From Paraspadella gotoi (Eukaryota > Chaetognatha), in NCBI GenBank assembly GCA_051294375.1, contig CM119266.1, forward strand, positions 5,755,053 to 5,819,052: a stretch of 64,000 nt of DNA. Reading direction: 5' to 3'. The position numbers and the translations under genes were made by a program. This document shows positions 60,385 through 64,000 of the stretch, piece after piece (the stretch's first letter is position 1; each line of letters starts with the position of its first letter). Below the pieces are notes generated by a model. That model did no database searches, was not told the DNA's origin, and worked only from the letters and a program-made list of their open reading frames with translations.

Positions 60385-62311
60385 CTGAAATATAAAAGAC
60401 CAAGAAATACCCTTGGATTGGAAATCAGTTTAATACAACTAAAAATCATCCATTCTTATGCTAAACAAACTATTCTCCTGACATTGGACAAGTGACGATG
60501 GGTTTAGGCATGTGAACAAGATATCGACACCTCGCAAGCTTTCAACCAAGATTCTCTGTCTAATTGATTAACTCTCAGATTTCTTATCTTGCCTATCGGA
60601 GAAGTGGTAAAATATTTTTTACCTGTTAAATTTAAATATCGACATTCGACAAATTGCCCACTAAAAAAAACATCAATTGCTTTAAAAATGAACAAAAACA
60701 ACAACGAAAACGACAAAACAACAACAACAACTATCACCTTCCTCTTCTCTCCTCTTCCTCCTCCCCCTTCTCTTCATCATCTTCCTCATCCTCCTCGCTC
60801 CTTTGGCGGCGCCGCTCGTTTGACGCTGACGATGTTTCACCTTCGAGAGAAATGTCATTATCATTATTATCACCGTCGTTATCACAATCATCATCACTTA
60901 CTATCATGAGGCTGAGAAAAATGATGAGGTTCGCGATAAAACTGAGGCCCAAATAAGAGAGGTATGGCCTGGGGAGAAATATCTATGATAAGAATATTGT
61001 AAGAGATTGTATTTAAAACATTGTTTGAGCACTTAGCTTTAACCGAAGCTATACAACTTACAGTATATTTCACTAGGCAAAGCCATTTCGCTATCAAAAG
61101 GCCGTAGAAAATAGGTACAACAAAAAGTTCGACGAAAAGCAACCAAACCACATCTAAACCACAATTGTACCACAACTCGCCACCACAATCATATGCAGTC
61201 CTCTAAGTCATAAATGCCCACAATCCTCACCTCCACTCGAATCAAATTTAATTCAATTTCATTTAATAATAGATTAGGAAGACACTTTATGTAATTTTGT
61301 TTCTTTGTTAAACGACAGTTTCGTCGTCGTCATCGTCGTCATGTTCGTCGTCATCTTCGTCGTCATCGTCGTTCGCCACCACAATCATGTGCAGTCCTTT
61401 AAGTCATAAATGCCCACAATCCTCACCTCCACTCCACAGGCAGGGGCCTCTCCACAACAACCACAGTCCACACAACAACCGCCTTCTCGAAGACGTCGAG
61501 ACACTTGAAGACTCCGGCGTCGCCGCGGACGAGGTGTTGGAGGTGGAGAGTCCCGCGGGTGTCGATGAAGACTCGGCCTGTTGAATAGATAATTTACAGA
61601 TTAATAAGTTAATTAATTATCACTGAGCCAATCCCTCGGTTTACCTCCCGACACTTACCCCCCCACCCTCGAACTTACCCTCCTCAGTCGGTCGCCCTTC
61701 GATCGCTTGACTCTTGTTGAACCAAAAGACTTTTTCTCCGAGTCGAGCGCCGACGCAAGGAAGAGCGGCTGGGTCCGACTCGTTCTTGACCAGGCGGCGC
61801 TGAGGGTAAGGAAAGCTGAGAGGGTCAGGTCGATTGAAAATTGTTAAGGGAAAAAAAAGAAAAAAAATCTTGGGAGCAGGAATAACTGCTTTAACTTCTG
61901 CCCGGAAACTTTCTGTCAAATTTGACGCGTTTTGCAAAACCCGAACTCCAGATTTGCTGCCAAAACCCGAACGGTAGATTCGCTGCCAAAACCCCCCAAC
62001 TGTAGATTCGCTGCTAAAGTCCGAACTGTAAATCCGCTGCCAAAAGCCGAACTGTAGATTTGCTGCCAAAAATAAAACCTTCTTCGTGAGTTCTGGACGC
62101 AAATATCCTTCGCTGATGAGAAAATCTTTGAAGTTAAAATGCGGGGATTTGTCGTCGACTTTTCCTAAAAAACCAAATATATGGAAGGGGAGATGGGAAA
62201 TTTTAAAATTACTTTAAAATAGAAAGTTTGTAGATAAACTCATCGTTTATTTACAAGGTTTTTTGTTCATATTTATCATTTGCTACAATCAATTCTCGAC
62301 TGAAAATAAAC

Positions 62312-62369
<58 letters not shown>

Positions 62370-63514
62370 TTGACCTCCATTAGCCGCGTCGTCCAAAGTC
62401 TTCGCCACCAAGAAATTCTTAAATCTTGTCAATCGACCAACTGCTTTAGATTTATCCTTCGTCCTCATCGTCATCTTCACTCCGCCGATTTTGACGCCCG
62501 TGTCCAGGGTCATTGACGAGGAAGACGTGTTGCTAAGCGACGGAGACGCGGGCGTCGTCGTCGAGGAACAAGGGACGAAGCAGGTTCGACGTTGAAGGAT
62601 GTCTCTCCATCCGTAAGGAGGGGAGAAACCCAACTGTTTAAATAAATAAATAATTAGATGACTATAATTATAGTAATTTGCTAATTTGGACAAACTCTAA
62701 CAAGATAATATTAACAAAGTAACTGAGTTTCCTATCAATAAAGTGGTATTTGTATTTGTAATTTGTATATATTGCTTCAACGAAAGTTTCAATTTGCAAT
62801 TGTATGAAAGAATCACTCCCTGAATTATTAGATCGGGGATATAATATATTATATATTATATATTATAATATTATATTATATTATAACATGCTTCGCACTA
62901 GTCTTCGGGGTTATTATGTGTGTTTTGAAAGGGGAAAGATTTAGCATGCTTATAGAACGAATTATTAACTTTTATGAAATTGGTACAATCAATATAAAAA
63001 TTATCCATTCATTCAATAAATAAGCTATCTTACCCCTGACTTTGGTTGTTTAAAGCCTCCATCACTCTTACAAGCTTTCAATCAAGACTCTCTCACAGTC
63101 TAGTTTATTCACTACCAGAGTACCTGGCTTCCCTATATAATATAAAATAATATAAATCCTAATTTTTGTATCAATTACATAAAAAAATCAAACAAAAAAA
63201 CCAATCAAATCAAAGGAGTAAACTGTTTCTCCCGATCGGCTTCACCTTGGAAGGAATCCTTCCTCTCTCCACGAAATACTTGAAGGCGGTCGAGGCGCAA
63301 GGGACGCCGGATGGAAATTTCGCCGCCAGAACCAACGCCATCATTTGCGGGAGATTTAAAAACGCCGGCGGCGCCGCTTCTCCCTTTGCCGGCGCCATTT
63401 TTCCCGCCCACGGCGCCGCCTCGTTTGTCGACGTCTTCGAGTTTATAATTTTCGACGCCGGATGGAATTTGAGGCTAAAGCGGCGTCGAGTGGGTTGAGT
63501 TTGAGGTGGCGTGG
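60257..63514 (-). CDS. Ig V-like single-pass membrane protein with acidic tail, eight exons
   Basis: Minus-strand exons 63514-63246, 62633-62375, 62164-62079, 61799-61679, 61577-61427, 61200-61062, 60941-60902 and 60384-60257 join with consistent phases up to a stop at 60,259-60,257. The Ig-like domain spans exons 4-5: LPCVGARLGEKVFWFNKSQ supplies the first Cys and the Trp, and TLHLQHLVRGDAGVFKCLD supplies the D-x-G-x-(F/Y)-x-C end. Exon 6 encodes the membrane segment DVVWLLFVELFVVPIFYGLL followed by IAKW. The tail ends in a long Asp run and EKLSFEQRNQNNILGVF. Upstream parts (exons 1-3) hold a Cys pair RTCFVPC and basic or Ser/Thr-rich text. Function unknown; cell-surface recognition is a guess from the Ig fold. 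The gene is convergent with Irx, and the 5' end may extend into the 390-N gap. Confidence 0.65.
60445..60622 (-). repeat. Dispersed about 200-bp repeat family, copy E
   Basis: Diverged copy within the last intron of the Ig-like gene: CTGACATTGGACAAG, GCAAGCTTTCAACCAAGATT and CTATCGGAGAAGTGGTA blocks. Confidence 0.75.
60902..60941 (-). CDS. Ig-like membrane protein, exon 7 (mini-exon)
   Basis: Thirteen codons, FYREPHHFSQPHD, between GGGCCTCAG and GTAAGT. Phases fit both neighbours. Reading through the donor instead gives a different acidic frame, which is less likely. Confidence 0.5.
61062..61200 (-). CDS. Ig-like membrane protein, exon 6 (transmembrane)
   Basis: TAYDCGGELWYNCGLDVVWL continues LFVELFVVPIFYGLLIAKWL, one strongly hydrophobic span of about 20 residues. 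The acceptor GACTTAGAG is the only one that fits phase 2. Donor GTAAGT. Confidence 0.7.
61175..61437. repeat. Local duplication next to Ig-gene exons 5 and 6
   Basis: 61,171-61,237 (CGCCACCACAATCATATGCA to CCTCACCTCCACTC) recurs at 61,374-61,436. Between the copies, 61,238-61,373 is a diverged copy of 60,226-60,345, which includes the poly-Asp end of the terminal exon. Confidence 0.8.
61427..61577 (-). CDS. Ig-like membrane protein, exon 5 (Ig strands E-G)
   Basis: GRVFIDTRGTLHLQHLVRGD then AGVFKCLDVFEKAVVVWTVV and a Val-rich end; donor GTGAGG. The D-A-G-V-F-K-C motif closes the Ig disulfide with exon 4. Confidence 0.78.
61679..61799 (-). CDS. Ig-like membrane protein, exon 4 (Ig strands B-C)
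   Basis: RRLVKNESDPAALPCVGARL then GEKVFWFNKSQAIEGRPTEE, between TACCCTCAG and GTAAGT. Confidence 0.75.
61925..62076. repeat. Minisatellite, 27-29-bp unit, about five copies
   Basis: Unit CCGAACTGTAGATTCGCTGC plus CAAAA(C/G), with variants. It fills the 5' part of the intron after Ig-gene exon 3 and starts within a few bases of the donor. Confidence 0.9.
62079..62164 (-). CDS. Ig-like membrane protein, exon 3
   Basis: KVDDKSPHFNFKDFLISEGY then LRPELTKK after TTTTTTAG. The donor is a weak GTTTTA, and the minisatellite begins right behind it. Confidence 0.55.
62314..62365. repeat. (GA)n microsatellite
   Basis: Pure run immediately after (minus-strand sense) Ig-gene exon 2. Confidence 0.95.
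62375..62633 (-). CDS. Ig-like membrane protein, exon 2
   Basis: LGFSPPYGWRDILQRRTCFV then PCSSTTTPASPSLSNTSSSS and a basic segment VGRLTRFKNFLVAKTLDDAA. Acceptor TTTAAACAG is good, donor GTCAAG is weak. A (GA)n tract starts about 10 bases beyond the donor. Confidence 0.6.
62845..62890. repeat. TATATTA-type AT repeat
   Basis: Short AT-only tandem (ATATATTATATATTATA) in the first intron of the Ig-like gene. Confidence 0.85.
62970..63140 (-). repeat. Dispersed about 200-bp repeat family, copy F
   Basis: Very close to copy A: ATGAAATTGGTACAATCAAT, TTCAATAAATAAGCTATCTT and CTGGCTTCCCTAT blocks. A terminal fragment also lies at about 62,725-62,755. Confidence 0.85.
63246..63514 (-). CDS. Ig-like membrane protein, exon 1 as seen
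   Basis: Open frame after ATCTCACAG, including PPAFLNLPQMMALVLAAKFP and STAFKYFVERGRIPSK before GTGAAG. Chosen because its phase 0 end reads straight into exon 2 (LGFSPPYGWRD). Two other frames are also long in this GC-rich stretch. Confidence 0.45.
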
Positions 63515-63600
63515 CTGTGAGATACGGAGAAAAAAAGAGAGAGATGAGTAAGAGAGAGAGAGACCGACCGACCGAGCGAACAATTTAAACGGCCGGCGAG

Positions 63601-63990
63601 NNNNNNNNNNNNNNNNNNNNNNNNNNNNNNNNNNNNNNNNNNNNNNNNNNNNNNNNNNNNNNNNNNNNNNNNNNNNNNNNNNNNNNNNNNNNNNNNNNNN
63701 NNNNNNNNNNNNNNNNNNNNNNNNNNNNNNNNNNNNNNNNNNNNNNNNNNNNNNNNNNNNNNNNNNNNNNNNNNNNNNNNNNNNNNNNNNNNNNNNNNNN
63801 NNNNNNNNNNNNNNNNNNNNNNNNNNNNNNNNNNNNNNNNNNNNNNNNNNNNNNNNNNNNNNNNNNNNNNNNNNNNNNNNNNNNNNNNNNNNNNNNNNNN
63901 NNNNNNNNNNNNNNNNNNNNNNNNNNNNNNNNNNNNNNNNNNNNNNNNNNNNNNNNNNNNNNNNNNNNNNNNNNNNNNNNNNNNNNNNNN
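63601..63990. other. 390-N gap at window end
   Basis: Only ten called bases follow. The upstream exons of the Ig-like gene may be hidden here or beyond. Confidence 0.95.
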
Positions 63991-64000
63991 GCTCTCCGCA

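Noticed and set aside
1-64000. CRISPR arrays, rRNA, tRNA genes
   Set aside because: Tandem units found are microsatellites or minisatellites without regular spacers, and no tRNA cloverleaf or rRNA signature was recognised by eye.

Overview
The window looks like draft genomic DNA from an invertebrate bilaterian. Genes are interrupted by GT-AG introns, there is no bacterial-style gene packing, (GA)n/(CT)n and (GAC)n/(GTC)n microsatellites occur throughout, and there are 17 runs of N. The species is not determinable from the sequence alone. The Iroquois homeodomain text ([21 protein letters not shown], split over two exons) reads most like lophotrochozoan or mirror-type Irx proteins, which is an inference.

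Three protein genes can be supported by exon phase and motif. (1) Minus strand, about 7,998-11,590: the 5' part of Sowah (sosondowah), from its N-terminal winged-helix-like SOWAH domain to the segment just before the ankyrin repeats. The ankyrin exons were not found in the window. (2) Plus strand, 17,773-52,115: an Iroquois (Irx) TALE homeobox gene of nine exons, including the split homeodomain (exons 5 and 6), an acidic segment (exon 7) and a long exon 8 with the Iro box. (3) Minus strand, 60,257-63,514: a membrane protein not recognised by name, with an Ig V-like domain, one transmembrane segment and a poly-acidic cytoplasmic tail. Sowah and Irx lie head to head, separated by about 6.2 kb. 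Irx-Sowah linkage is a known ancient bilaterian genomic regulatory block.

Layout: 1-7,780 is a large inverted repeat (arms about 3.6-3.7 kb) around an N gap. 7,781-11,590 holds Sowah. 11,591-17,772 is the shared upstream region, with a fold-back element, a dispersed repeat and microsatellites. 17,773-52,115 is Irx with long repeat-rich introns. 52,116-60,256 is mostly non-coding, with a few weak exon candidates and a hammerhead-ribozyme-like motif. 60,257-63,514 is the Ig-like gene, and the window ends in a 390-N gap.

The most striking structure is a second, larger inverted repeat (28,985-36,041 against 36,240-43,565) inside the Irx gene. It carries Irx exons 5-7 in the left arm and inverted, indel-ridden copies in the right arm. 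Indels also break the reading frame of homeodomain exon 6 in the left arm. A chimeric palindromic long read (both strands of one molecule read through) placed in the assembly without full polishing explains this best; a recent genomic inverted duplication is the alternative.
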